Assembly: GCA_002376965.1 (NCBI GenBank)
Contig: DFOV01000109.1
Coordinates: forward strand, 1 to 6,409
Length of the DNA stretch: 6,409 bases
Direction: 5' to 3'
From: Gammaproteobacteria bacterium UBA3532
GTDB taxonomy: Bacteria > Pseudomonadota > Gammaproteobacteria > Enterobacterales > UBA3532
Every line of letters starts with the position of its first letter. Positions within the stretch are counted from its first letter, which is position 1. A program made the position numbers and the translations under genes. Positions 1 through 6,409 of the stretch are shown piece after piece. Under the pieces are notes generated by a model that was not told where the DNA came from, searched no databases, and worked only from the letters and a program-made list of their open reading frames with translations.

Positions 1-1268
1 TCGGTATATTGACGTTCATACAAAAACTGATCGTCACCGAAAAGACGTTCGCGAATTTCCTGCTCTTGCATCGCCTCAAACGCATCCATGTCTTCATCTG
101 GATCGCGGATGCCATCCATGCGATAGCCAACATAACCACCAAAGAGTTCGTCCGCGCCTTCCCCGGTGATAACGACCTTTAGGTCTGAATCGTTCACCAG
201 CTCTGACAGGCGTAGCGAACAGGTATTATACGACTCTTTCAGTGGCGTTTCGGCATAGTAGACCGCTTGTTGCAACCAGCTCGCCACATCCTCAGCGCCA
301 AACACGCGGGTGTGATGAATCGAGCCGACTTTATCAACCATCAACTGCTGAAAAGGCCGTTCATCGATCTGCTTTTGCTCAAAGCCGATGGAAAAAGAAT
401 GGCGCTGTCGCTCAGGATCGATCTCATGAATTATCGACGCCAGCATTGACGAATCCAGCCCGCCGCTCAGATAAAATCCAACCGGAACATCGGCCATCAA
501 GCGCAGTGCCACGGCGTCTTTTAGTATCTCGGTGATGCCATCGATATAGTATTGCTCACCATGATCCTCAACCACTTCATCCTGTGTTGGATAAACCAGA
601 TCCCAATACTCCTCAACCTCAACGCTTGAACCTTGAATCAACACTCGATGACCCGGTGGTAGCGCTTTGATGCCTTCAAACATGGTGCGCGGGCTGATGA
701 TGCCAGGAAAGCTAAACATCTGATCGAGCGCAACTCTATCCAGCTTCGGCTTTAAGTCAGGAAAGGCTAATAAGGCTTTTATTTCAGAAGCAAAAACGAC
801 CTGTCCTTCCAGCTCGGCATAAAACAGCGGCGCAATCCCCACATGGTCACGCACTAATAGCAATTGATCGTGCTGTTGGTCATAGAGGGCAATGGCAAAC
901 TGACCATTGAGCTTGTTAACAAAATCGACACCGTACTCTTCATAAAGGTGAACCACCACTTCCACATCGCTATGGGTTCGAAACTGATGTCCTTGTTCGA
1001 TTAGCTCCTGACGCAGCTCGCGGTGGTTATAGATCTCACCATTAACCACAGAAACAATATCGCGATTCTCGTTATAGTGCGGCTGCATACCTGAATGCAA
1101 ATCGACAATAGACAAGCGCTTAAAACCCAGCCCAAGTCTCGACTCAATATGAAAGCCGGTGTCATCCGGCCCGCGGTGATGCAGGGTTTCCGCCATGCTC
1201 GCTAGCACTGACTGCGACGGCGCGGCCAGTGTCGTATTCATCAGATAGTGCCCAACAATGCCACACAT
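1..1268 (-). CDS. asnB: Asparagine synthetase (glutamine-hydrolysing), AsnB-type, 3' end beyond window
   Basis: The family makes asparagine from aspartate, ATP and glutamine in the cytoplasm. The N-terminal Ntn domain releases ammonia from glutamine, and the C-terminal domain activates the carboxylate as an acyl-AMP. I translated 422 codons with no stop before the left edge; family members are usually about 550-650 residues, so the C-terminal part is missing. The start is fixed by MCGIVG, where Cys2 becomes the N-terminal nucleophile after Met removal. Other glutaminase marks are HHRGPDD (30-36), RLSIVD (51-56), NGEIYNH (76-82) and Asp101. The synthetase half shows the PP-loop SGGLDSS (268-274) and GEGADELFGGY (369-379). 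Both active sites look intact, which argues against a beta-lactam-synthetase-like enzyme lacking Cys2. Placement 2 bp after an NRPS suggests a biosynthetic role: supplying Asn or amidating a pathway carboxylate. Which one is unknown, and the gene symbol is given by family only. Confidence 0.95.
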   Translation of the reverse strand, partial: MCGIVGHYLMNTTLAAPSQSVLASMAETLHHRGPDDTGFHIESRLGLGFKRLSIVDLHSGMQPHYNENRDIVSVVNGEIYNHRELRQELIEQGHQFRTHSDVEVVVHLYEEYGVDFVNKLNGQFAIALYDQQHDQLLLVRDHVGIAPLFYAELEGQVVFASEIKALLAFPDLKPKLDRVALDQMFSFPGIISPRTMFEGIKALPPGHRVLIQGSSVEVEEYWDLVYPTQDEVVEDHGEQYYIDGITEILKDAVALRLMADVPVGFYLSGGLDSSMLASIIHEIDPERQRHSFSIGFEQKQIDERPFQQLMVDKVGSIHHTRVFGAEDVASWLQQAVYYAETPLKESYNTCSLRLSELVNDSDLKVVITGEGADELFGGYVGYRMDGIRDPDEDMDAFEAMQEQEIRERLFGDDQFLYERQYT

Positions 1269-1270
1269 AA

Positions 1271-4200
1271 TTAAAAATCTTCGTCTATATTGTTTAACTG
1301 TTGCAAGAAGTGCTCTTGCTCAAGGCTTGCTGATTGAGCCTCATCTCCTTTTTCGGCTTTCGCTTGTTTTGATGAAAACGGTTTTGATGAACGTTGTTTT
1401 AACGAAACAAATTGTTTTAAAGCAGCGTTAGGATCGGCCAGGAAGAATGCCAACATATCCTGCCACAATCCGATTATCTGCTCGATCCGCGCTTTATCAA
1501 ACAGTGCAGTATCATATTCAACAAAGCCACTCAGCGTTTCACCATCGTAAAATTCAAAATCCAGGTCATAACGGCTGGTATATGAATCTTCATAAAATGG
1601 CGCAGTGGTCACTCCATCAAAGTCGAAAGCGACGGGGTCGTTGCTATGCAAAATAACCATGACATCAAAAAGCGGATTGCGCGACTTATCAACCGGCAAC
1701 TCTAATGACTCAACGAGCGCATCCAATGGATAAGACTGATGCTGGTAGCTGCTAATTAACTGCTGATTTAACGCAGCCACCAAGCCTTGGAAGCTTTGCT
1801 CATCATTGATGCAATGCCGGATAGGGAGCATGTTCAAATAGAATCCGATCTGGTCATCCAGCCCTTCCTGCTCACGATTGGCAATAGGAACTCCCGTCAC
1901 TATATCGCGGTTGCCCTCGATATTGGCCTGATCCAAGTGCGCTAACAGTACCTTGATACTGGCGAGTAAACAGCTAAACAGGCTCACTTGATGAGTCGTT
2001 GCCAAATCATGTAACTTTTGAGACAACTCATCCGCCAACGAAAATGCCAACCGTTTGCCACTAAACTGACGCTGTTCTGGCCGAGGTCTATCGGTTGCTA
2101 GCTCCAAAGCCTCGGGCACATCGGTAAATTGCCGTGCCCAGTAAGTAGCATGCTCGGCCATTTGCTTGTCCGTCAGCATTTGCTGTTGCCAGCAGGCATA
2201 GTCTTTGTAGTGAAACGACAGTGGCGCTAGGCTCAGCTGTTTTCCATTAATCGCGGCGTTGTAAAAGGCACTGCATTCACGCGCCAATACAGCATCTGAC
2301 CAGGCATCGGAAATAATATGATGGAAGATATACGCCACCACATAAGACTCACGCCCCAATCGGTAGACCAACACTCGGAATAACGGCACATCATCCAAAG
2401 CAAAAGGCTGCAAACTGGCTTGCTGAACCTGCTCGCGACAAGCTTTTTCCGGCATCAGTTCATGAGATAAATCGGTATATTCAATATCGATCTCTTCGCA
2501 CTTATCGCCATCTAAAACCTGTTGACGAATTTCGCCCTGACTAAAAGTAAATCGCGTTCGCAAAATTTCATGGCGTTCCACCAATTGCTGCCAGGCAAAT
2601 TGTAAGCAGGTTAAATCAAGATCACCGCTTAACTGATAAGCCCCCATGGTGTTATAAGCAGCCACCTCTGGGTGCTTACTTTGCCACAACCATAGGCGCA
2701 TTTGAGCATTAGATAGGGGGTAATCTTTCTGCTTTGGAACGGCTGTTATCGACCGTTGCACCGGCACATTATCCGCATGCGCTTGCAACCACCGGCCAAT
2801 CGCATGGGCACTCCCCGCCTCATAAAAGGCTTTCAATGGCATACGGATGCCTGTGGTTTTAGCAATCGCATTAATCGCTCGCACAGCTTTCAAGCTATGA
2901 CCTCCGGCTTGGAAAAAGTTATCATCCAACCCTAAGTCTTGCCGCTGTATAACCTGGCGCAGTGCGTCTAAAACCTGCTGTGACAAATCAGCCATCTTCT
3001 CTTTTTTCGCAGGAGCAGTTTTTGATCCAGCACTGTTTTGTGGAACACTATTCTGTGAAACACTATTCGATGAAACGCTATTCTGTAAGACAATCAGCGA
3101 TTCGTTTAACACGGGTAAAACCAATGTAGACACAGCGACATTCGGCTCGGCGATAATGGCGAGTAACTGTTGTCGCCAGCGAGCCAAAAGCTGCTCGATC
3201 CATTGCTTGGCAAAACGCTGTGAATCATATTTGATCTGAACCGATAATTGCGGTGTTGCAGTGATACTGATATCAAAGCCATAGTGAGTATTTTCACTAA
3301 ACGCAATATCATTCACGTCTTTAATACCGCACATGTTATTCACCCCTGCCAACAAACTGTCTTGCAGCGGAAAGTTTTCAAACATAAAAATATGATCAAA
3401 CAAGGCCTGCTGAGGAGCGACTTGAGCCTGTATATCAGCCAAAGAGGCATAATGAAATTGGGTTAACTCACCTTGCTGCTGAGTGACTCGCTCAACTAAC
3501 TCGGCAAAGGTATCTTCTGCCGTCCAACGCACCCGAACCGGTATCGCATTAATCAATAAGCCAACAATGTTATCCGCGTTGGTCAGTGAGGCTGGACGCC
3601 CAGAAACGGTGGCGGCAAACACCACGTCTCCAGCCCCAGCAACATTTTCTCCCGCATCAATAACATTGGGTTGTTGATTTTCCGACAACAACAGCCCCCA
3701 TACCACTTGATTAATGGCATTTAGCGTAACGCCTAACGACTTAGCCAACCGCATCAGTTTTTGGGACTCGTGCTGCTCCAAGATAAATGAAGCCTTTTCT
3801 ATCTCAGTAACAGCCGCATTGGGCTCGAACGCTTTGTCACGGCCTATCAACGACGGCTGAGGTAGCCCATCCAGATATTCCGTCCATTGGGTCACTGCAT
3901 TATTCTGATCCTGGGCATTTAACCATGCAATAAATTGAGCGTACTGGGGCGCATTAGCCGACCATTTAGGCAGCAACCCACCAGATAGGGCCTCGACACA
4001 CTGGAAGAAATCATTTAACACCAGCCCGATCGACCAACCATCGAGAATGATATGGTGAAAAGTCCAAATCATATCGCATTGGTTTGGCTTGTCTGCGTGA
4101 GTTACCACAGTCACCCGCATAAGCGCGTCGTTTTGCAAATCAAACACACGTTGCTTTTCTGCCTGCTGCAACGCTTCAAGGCCTGCTGCAAAATCAGCTG

Positions 4201-6409
4201 TTAATGCAACATGACGGAAATCAACTGCGCCTTTTCGCATAACAACCTGTAATGGCTGCTCCAGCTCTTCCATCACAAAGTGAGTACGTAACACACCGTA
4301 ACGCTCCACCACCTGTTGCCAAGCTTTTTGCAACCATTCAGTGGACAGTGAGCGGTGAAAAGACAAATGCATTTGTTCAATATATGCCGTTGAATCAGGA
4401 GCCATTAAATGATGAAACAGCATGCCCTCTTGCAATGGCGTCAATGGGTATGCCTGTTCAATCTCATTGTCATCCAAGCGTTCACCAAGCAGCACCTTCA
4501 GCTCACTCATAACCTCTGGCTCTATAGGCAACGGCTCAACCGCCTGACTCATTGCTCCCGCGCTCGATGCTTGCATGGATTCAGCGATCGCTGCGGCGGT
4601 TTTACATTTAAATATGTCAGAAACAGAAGCTGGCTCCAGCCCTGATGCCTGAGCAAGTTCTTGCAGCTGAGTCGCCGCCTGAATCGCCTTGATGGAGTCG
4701 CCACCGGCACGAAAGAAATTGTCTTCAAATCCAAGTGATGGAGACTTGAGCACCTCACGAAAAACCGCAACGATACTATTGGCTAAGCTTCCGCCCCGAG
4801 CCTCGTTCTGAGGCTGGCTTTTCTGAGTTTCAACATGCCGTTGTTTGGTGTGTAACTCGCTGACCAGGCGTTTTTTATCCACTTTGCCATTCGGCGTCAG
4901 CGGCAATTTGGCATACTGACGCCACTGAGTAGGAATCATATACTCAGGTAGCACTTCCTCCAGCATGGCTCCCAATTTCATAAACAAATCATGATCAGGC
5001 TCATCAGAGGTGGTTACGACAAAAGCCGCCAACTCTTTTTCTGCCAACGGCTTATCGTCATTGGAGAGGATCTTGGAGATAGCGGTTACAGCAACCCGCT
5101 CAATCATCGGCAATGCCAGAATCGCGGCTTCAACTTCACCCAGCTCAACCCGATAGCCACGAATTTTCACTTGATCATCCAAGCGGCCAAGAAACAAAAA
5201 CTCGCCATTGGGTAACTGGCGTGCCAAATCACCTGTTCGATAAAGCCGCGGGCTAGACAACAGGATCGCTTGTGCAGCCTCTTGCTCATGACAAAGTGTG
5301 CTTTCCGCCATCATTCTTTGGGTTTCATTAACAAAGCCGTCACTATTCAGGTGTGGGGCATAATAAGGATTGTCAGCGAACTTCTCAGCCGTTAACTGTT
5401 GGCGTTGCCAATACCCTTCGGCCAACCCTGTTCCCAAAATGACCAGCTCGCCTGCAATGCCCGGTGGTAGAATATTCAGTTTGGCATCCACCACCATCAC
5501 GGCTTCGTTATGTAATGGCGTACCGATACTCAGTTGCTGGCGTTGATTTAATTGAGCACTTGTCGACCAGATACAGGTTTCAGAAGGGCCGTATACATTA
5601 AAAACAGCGGGCGTGGCCAAACGCAACTGCTCAAACAGAGCACCGTCCATAGCCTCGCCACCGACCAACACGATTTGGACATTCTCCAGCCATTGACGAC
5701 CCAAGCATTCGCAGATCAGATTCATGCGCGACGGCGTGGCCTGCACCACATTAACCGGTCTATCGATCAGATGTTCACGTAACAAAAACGGGTCTTGCGC
5801 TTGCTCTTTTGTAGCCAACCGAATGTCCATGCCTGCCAACGTTGCGCTGACCAGCTCCAAAATTGAGATATCAAATGAAACGGTGGTAAGTGCCAACATC
5901 GTCATACCTGGTTGACAACCAAATCGTTGGCTTAAATTCAGACTCATATCAAGGAGTGCTTGCTGACCAACGCAAATGCCTTTGGGCTTTCCTGTGCTGC
6001 CAGAGGTGTAAATCATGTACGCGGTTTGATTGGGGTCTGGTTCAGGCAGAGTAACAGCGTGCGTTGGTGCCAACTGCTCGGCATTAATAATCTCTACCGA
6101 AAGATCGGACTCATCAACCAGTTGTTCGATAAAGCCCTGGTGCGCACTATCAGACAGGATGACATCTGCCCCACTGTTTTCAATAATGTAGGCCAAACGC
6201 TCGGCCGGATAGTCAGGATCAAGCGGCAAATAAATATTGCCAGACAACCAAGAGCCCCAAATGGCGGATACTAAATGGCTGTTGCGCCCCATACATATGC
6301 CAATCACCCGACCTGCCTGGCTTTGCAGGGCGACAATCGCTTTGGCAATAGCAGTCGCATCGCTTTGCAACTGCATAAAGGTTCGATCACCATCTGCGGC
6401 TTCCAGAGC
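1271..6409 (-). CDS. Non-ribosomal peptide synthetase, partial (5' end beyond window), A-PCP-C-PCP-C
   Basis: This is a multimodular enzyme that activates an amino acid as an aminoacyl-AMP, holds it on phosphopantetheine carriers and forms peptide bonds, normally in the cytoplasm. Residue numbers here and below count from the Met codon at 6374-6376. That Met is internal: eleven further in-frame codons reach the window edge without a stop and read like the start of an A domain (DGDRTFMQLQ). Domain order is A (to about 505), PCP1 (530-600), C1 (640-1075), Ser/Asn-rich linker (1076-1127), PCP2 (1128-1198), C2 (1218-1650) and a charged tail (1651-1701). The frame is unbroken. An A domain usually sits between C and PCP, but none lies between C1 and PCP2, and nothing follows C2. 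More modules, at least a C domain or a start module, probably lie beyond 6409. The stop is 2 bp before asnB, so the two genes are probably co-transcribed. The product is not recognised. NRPS identity is certain; the pathway is unknown. Confidence 0.97.
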   Translation of the reverse strand, partial: ALEAADGDRTFMQLQSDATAIAKAIVALQSQAGRVIGICMGRNSHLVSAIWGSWLSGNIYLPLDPDYPAERLAYIIENSGADVILSDSAHQGFIEQLVDESDLSVEIINAEQLAPTHAVTLPEPDPNQTAYMIYTSGSTGKPKGICVGQQALLDMSLNLSQRFGCQPGMTMLALTTVSFDISILELVSATLAGMDIRLATKEQAQDPFLLREHLIDRPVNVVQATPSRMNLICECLGRQWLENVQIVLVGGEAMDGALFEQLRLATPAVFNVYGPSETCIWSTSAQLNQRQQLSIGTPLHNEAVMVVDAKLNILPPGIAGELVILGTGLAEGYWQRQQLTAEKFADNPYYAPHLNSDGFVNETQRMMAESTLCHEQEAAQAILLSSPRLYRTGDLARQLPNGEFLFLGRLDDQVKIRGYRVELGEVEAAILALPMIERVAVTAISKILSNDDKPLAEKELAAFVVTTSDEPDHDLFMKLGAMLEEVLPEYMIPTQWRQYAKLPLTPNGKVDKKRLVSELHTKQRHVETQKSQPQNEARGGSLANSIVAVFREVLKSPSLGFEDNFFRAGGDSIKAIQAATQLQELAQASGLEPASVSDIFKCKTAAAIAESMQASSAGAMSQAVEPLPIEPEVMSELKVLLGERLDDNEIEQAYPLTPLQEGMLFHHLMAPDSTAYIEQMHLSFHRSLSTEWLQKAWQQVVERYGVLRTHFVMEELEQPLQVVMRKGAVDFRHVALTADFAAGLEALQQAEKQRVFDLQNDALMRVTVVTHADKPNQCDMIWTFHHIILDGWSIGLVLNDFFQCVEALSGGLLPKWSANAPQYAQFIAWLNAQDQNNAVTQWTEYLDGLPQPSLIGRDKAFEPNAAVTEIEKASFILEQHESQKLMRLAKSLGVTLNAINQVVWGLLLSENQQPNVIDAGENVAGAGDVVFAATVSGRPASLTNADNIVGLLINAIPVRVRWTAEDTFAELVERVTQQQGELTQFHYASLADIQAQVAPQQALFDHIFMFENFPLQDSLLAGVNNMCGIKDVNDIAFSENTHYGFDISITATPQLSVQIKYDSQRFAKQWIEQLLARWRQQLLAIIAEPNVAVSTLVLPVLNESLIVLQNSVSSNSVSQNSVPQNSAGSKTAPAKKEKMADLSQQVLDALRQVIQRQDLGLDDNFFQAGGHSLKAVRAINAIAKTTGIRMPLKAFYEAGSAHAIGRWLQAHADNVPVQRSITAVPKQKDYPLSNAQMRLWLWQSKHPEVAAYNTMGAYQLSGDLDLTCLQFAWQQLVERHEILRTRFTFSQGEIRQQVLDGDKCEEIDIEYTDLSHELMPEKACREQVQQASLQPFALDDVPLFRVLVYRLGRESYVVAYIFHHIISDAWSDAVLARECSAFYNAAINGKQLSLAPLSFHYKDYACWQQQMLTDKQMAEHATYWARQFTDVPEALELATDRPRPEQRQFSGKRLAFSLADELSQKLHDLATTHQVSLFSCLLASIKVLLAHLDQANIEGNRDIVTGVPIANREQEGLDDQIGFYLNMLPIRHCINDEQSFQGLVAALNQQLISSYQHQSYPLDALVESLELPVDKSRNPLFDVMVILHSNDPVAFDFDGVTTAPFYEDSYTSRYDLDFEFYDGETLSGFVEYDTALFDKARIEQIIGLWQDMLAFFLADPNAALKQFVSLKQRSSKPFSSKQAKAEKGDEAQSASLEQEHFLQQLNNIDEDF
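1278..1284 (-). promoter_or_regulatory. Possible ribosome binding site of asnB
   Basis: On the minus strand ACGAAGA lies 9 bases upstream of the asnB ATG, inside the last codons of the NRPS. It is only a weak Shine-Dalgarno match. With the stop and start in TAATTATG, translation of asnB probably depends partly on ribosomes finishing the NRPS (translational coupling). Confidence 0.4.
1367..1411. repeat. Three 15-bp imperfect tandem repeats in the NRPS tail
   Basis: On the plus strand, ttttgatgaaaacgg (1367-1381), ttttgatgaacgttg (1382-1396) and ttttaacgaaacaaa (1397-1411) follow one another. They are in frame and encode FVSLK-QRSSK-PFSSK (residues 1656-1670), a five-residue period of x-x-S-x-K. 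The first two units agree well; the third is more diverged. They lie a few residues after the end of C2, the same relative place and period as the repeat after C1. Confidence 0.65.
1427..2725 (-). other. NRPS condensation domain 2, LCL-like, terminal
   Basis: This is the last catalytic domain of the protein. It opens with YPLSNAQMRLWLW (1219-1231), the S-x-A-Q-x-R-L-W form usual for LCL domains. It has an intact FHHIISDAWS (1351-1360, second His1353), VTGVPIANRE (1493-1502), IGFYLNMLPIR (1510-1520) and SRNPLFDVMV (1565-1574). No A, PCP, thioesterase or reductase follows. It may pass the chain to a partner protein, or release it onto a soluble amine or small acceptor. The motifs give no sign that it is inactive. 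Confidence 0.93.
2783..2995 (-). other. Peptidyl carrier protein domain 2 (GGHS type), no cognate A domain in cis
   Basis: The carrier motif DDNFFQAGGHSLKAVRA (1151-1167) places the phosphopantetheine on Ser1161 (codon 2894-2896). Only about 50 residues separate it from the end of C1, far short of an A domain of roughly 500. Its amino acid must therefore come from an A domain elsewhere, possibly in another protein, unless it receives a chain in some other way. The motif is intact, so it is probably modified and functional. Confidence 0.93.
3031..3090. repeat. Four 15-bp imperfect tandem repeats in the C1-PCP2 linker
   Basis: Four adjacent 15-base units read on the plus strand as cactgttttgtggaa, cactattctgtgaaa, cactattcgatgaaa and cgctattctgtaaga. 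They are in frame with the NRPS and encode five-residue repeats of the type (V/L)-x-x-N-S, giving QNS-VSSNS-VSQNS-VPQNS around residues 1098-1115. The sequence suggests a flexible hydrophilic linker that grew by slippage or unequal exchange. Because each unit is five codons, a change in copy number would keep the frame. Confidence 0.85.
3152..4459 (-). other. NRPS condensation domain 1, DCL-like
   Basis: This domain forms the peptide bond between the donor on PCP1 and an acceptor, presumably on PCP2. It opens with YPLTPLQEGMLFHHL (643-657) and has an intact HHIILDGW catalytic motif (774-781, second His775). It also has VSGRPASL (924-931), VGLLINAIPVRV (938-949) and a FMFENFPL block (997-1004). 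These match the pattern I recall for the first C domain of TycB, a DCL domain (D-configured donor, L acceptor). The subclass is from memory and not from an alignment. No A domain follows it. Confidence 0.92.
4577..4789 (-). other. Peptidyl carrier protein domain 1 (GGDS type)
   Basis: This carrier holds the residue activated by the preceding A domain. The motif DNFFRAGGDSIKA (552-564) gives the phosphopantetheine site as Ser561 (codon 4694-4696). The GGDS form, instead of GGHS, is often found in carriers paired with epimerisation domains. No epimerisation domain follows here, which fits an achiral glycine. Confidence 0.93.
4865..6409 (-). other. NRPS adenylation domain, predicted glycine-activating
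   Basis: This domain selects and adenylates the amino acid loaded on PCP1. Core motifs are in order: A3 YTSGSTGKPKG (123-133), A4 FDIS (168-171), A5 NVYGPSE (260-266), A6 GELVILG (309-315), A7 YRTGDL (379-384), A8 GRLDDQVKIRGYRVELGE (397-414), A9 LPEYMIP (476-482) and A10 NGKVD (496-500, catalytic Lys498). Aligned by hand to GrsA PheA, the specificity residues are D169, I170, L173, Q212, L237, G239, V261, I269, W270 and K498. The string DILQLGVIWK differs at one position from the Gly code DILQLGLIWK as I remember it. The stretch between A6 and A7 is about 30 residues longer than in GrsA. The first part of the domain lies beyond the window. Domain identity is sure; glycine is likely. Confidence 0.9.

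Larger units (their letters stand above)
1274..1426 (-). other. Charged C-terminal tail of the NRPS, possible docking segment
   Basis: The roughly 50 residues after C2 (1651-1701) are rich in Lys, Ser, Gln and Glu. They end in LEQEHFLQQLNNIDEDF (1685-1701), which looks like a short acidic amphipathic helix. C-terminal tails of this kind can act as donor docking elements between NRPS proteins. I recognise no specific docking family, so this role is inferred from position and composition. The first part of the tail carries a 15-bp tandem repeat. Confidence 0.45.

Noticed and set aside
242..535. Plus-strand open frames of 60-100 codons, here and opposite the NRPS
   Set aside because: They lie antisense to well-conserved coding sequence, show no recognisable domain, and are expected by chance opposite long genes.
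1..1268. Beta-lactam-synthetase-like enzyme in place of an asparagine synthetase
   Set aside because: The glutaminase nucleophile Cys2 and the glutamine-site motifs are present; beta-lactam synthetases have lost this Cys.
1274..1426. Thioesterase or reductase release domain at the NRPS end
   Set aside because: The tail is only about 50 residues, with no GxSxG or NAD(P)-binding motif.
3031..3090. CRISPR-like array
   Set aside because: The repeats are 15 bp, directly adjacent with no spacers, imperfect, and in frame with the NRPS.
2996..3151. A frameshifted or decayed adenylation domain between C1 and PCP2
   Set aside because: The gap is only about 150 bases and in one continuous frame, and no A-domain motif is seen in it.
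6374..6376. ATG as the true start of the NRPS
   Set aside because: The frame is open upstream to the window edge, and those codons match the N-terminal part of an A domain. No convincing SD precedes it.

Overview
The window is almost wholly coding, and both genes lie on the minus strand (read right to left). Neither gene is complete here. The larger is a multidomain non-ribosomal peptide synthetase (NRPS) whose frame is already open at the right edge (6409) and ends with TAA at 1271-1273. Two bases later (ATG at 1266-1268) a glutamine-hydrolysing asparagine synthetase (AsnB-type) begins and runs off the left edge with its frame still open at position 1. The NRPS/AsnB junction looks like an internal operon junction. 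I see no promoter, terminator, RNA gene, mobile element or CRISPR array, and no gap over 300 bases without a gene.

The visible part of the NRPS reads A-PCP-C-PCP-C. The adenylation (A) domain is missing its extreme N-terminus. Its ten specificity positions read D-I-L-Q-L-G-V-I-W-K, one residue from the glycine code I remember (DILQLGLIWK). PCP1 carries GGDS. The first condensation domain (C1) resembles the DCL class seen at the start of tyrocidine synthetase TycB. PCP2 (GGHS) follows C1 with no adenylation domain between them. A second condensation domain (C2, LCL-like) and a charged tail of about 50 residues close the protein. There is no A domain, thioesterase or reductase after C2. The simplest reading is that a chain ending in glycine is passed to an acceptor on PCP2 that must be loaded in trans. 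C2 then either passes the product to a partner bound through the tail, or releases it onto a free amine, as the last C domain of VibF (vibriobactin) does. AsnB could supply asparagine as a building block or amidate a carboxylate in the product; the window cannot decide.

The most unusual points are the A-less C-PCP-C end of the NRPS and two short in-frame tandem repeats with a 15-bp period. Each repeat lies just after a C domain, exactly where an A domain would normally follow. The organism is probably a Gram-negative bacterium, and a gammaproteobacterium is plausible from the base composition (about half G+C by eye) and the Gln/Asn-rich protein style. That placement is a weak inference.
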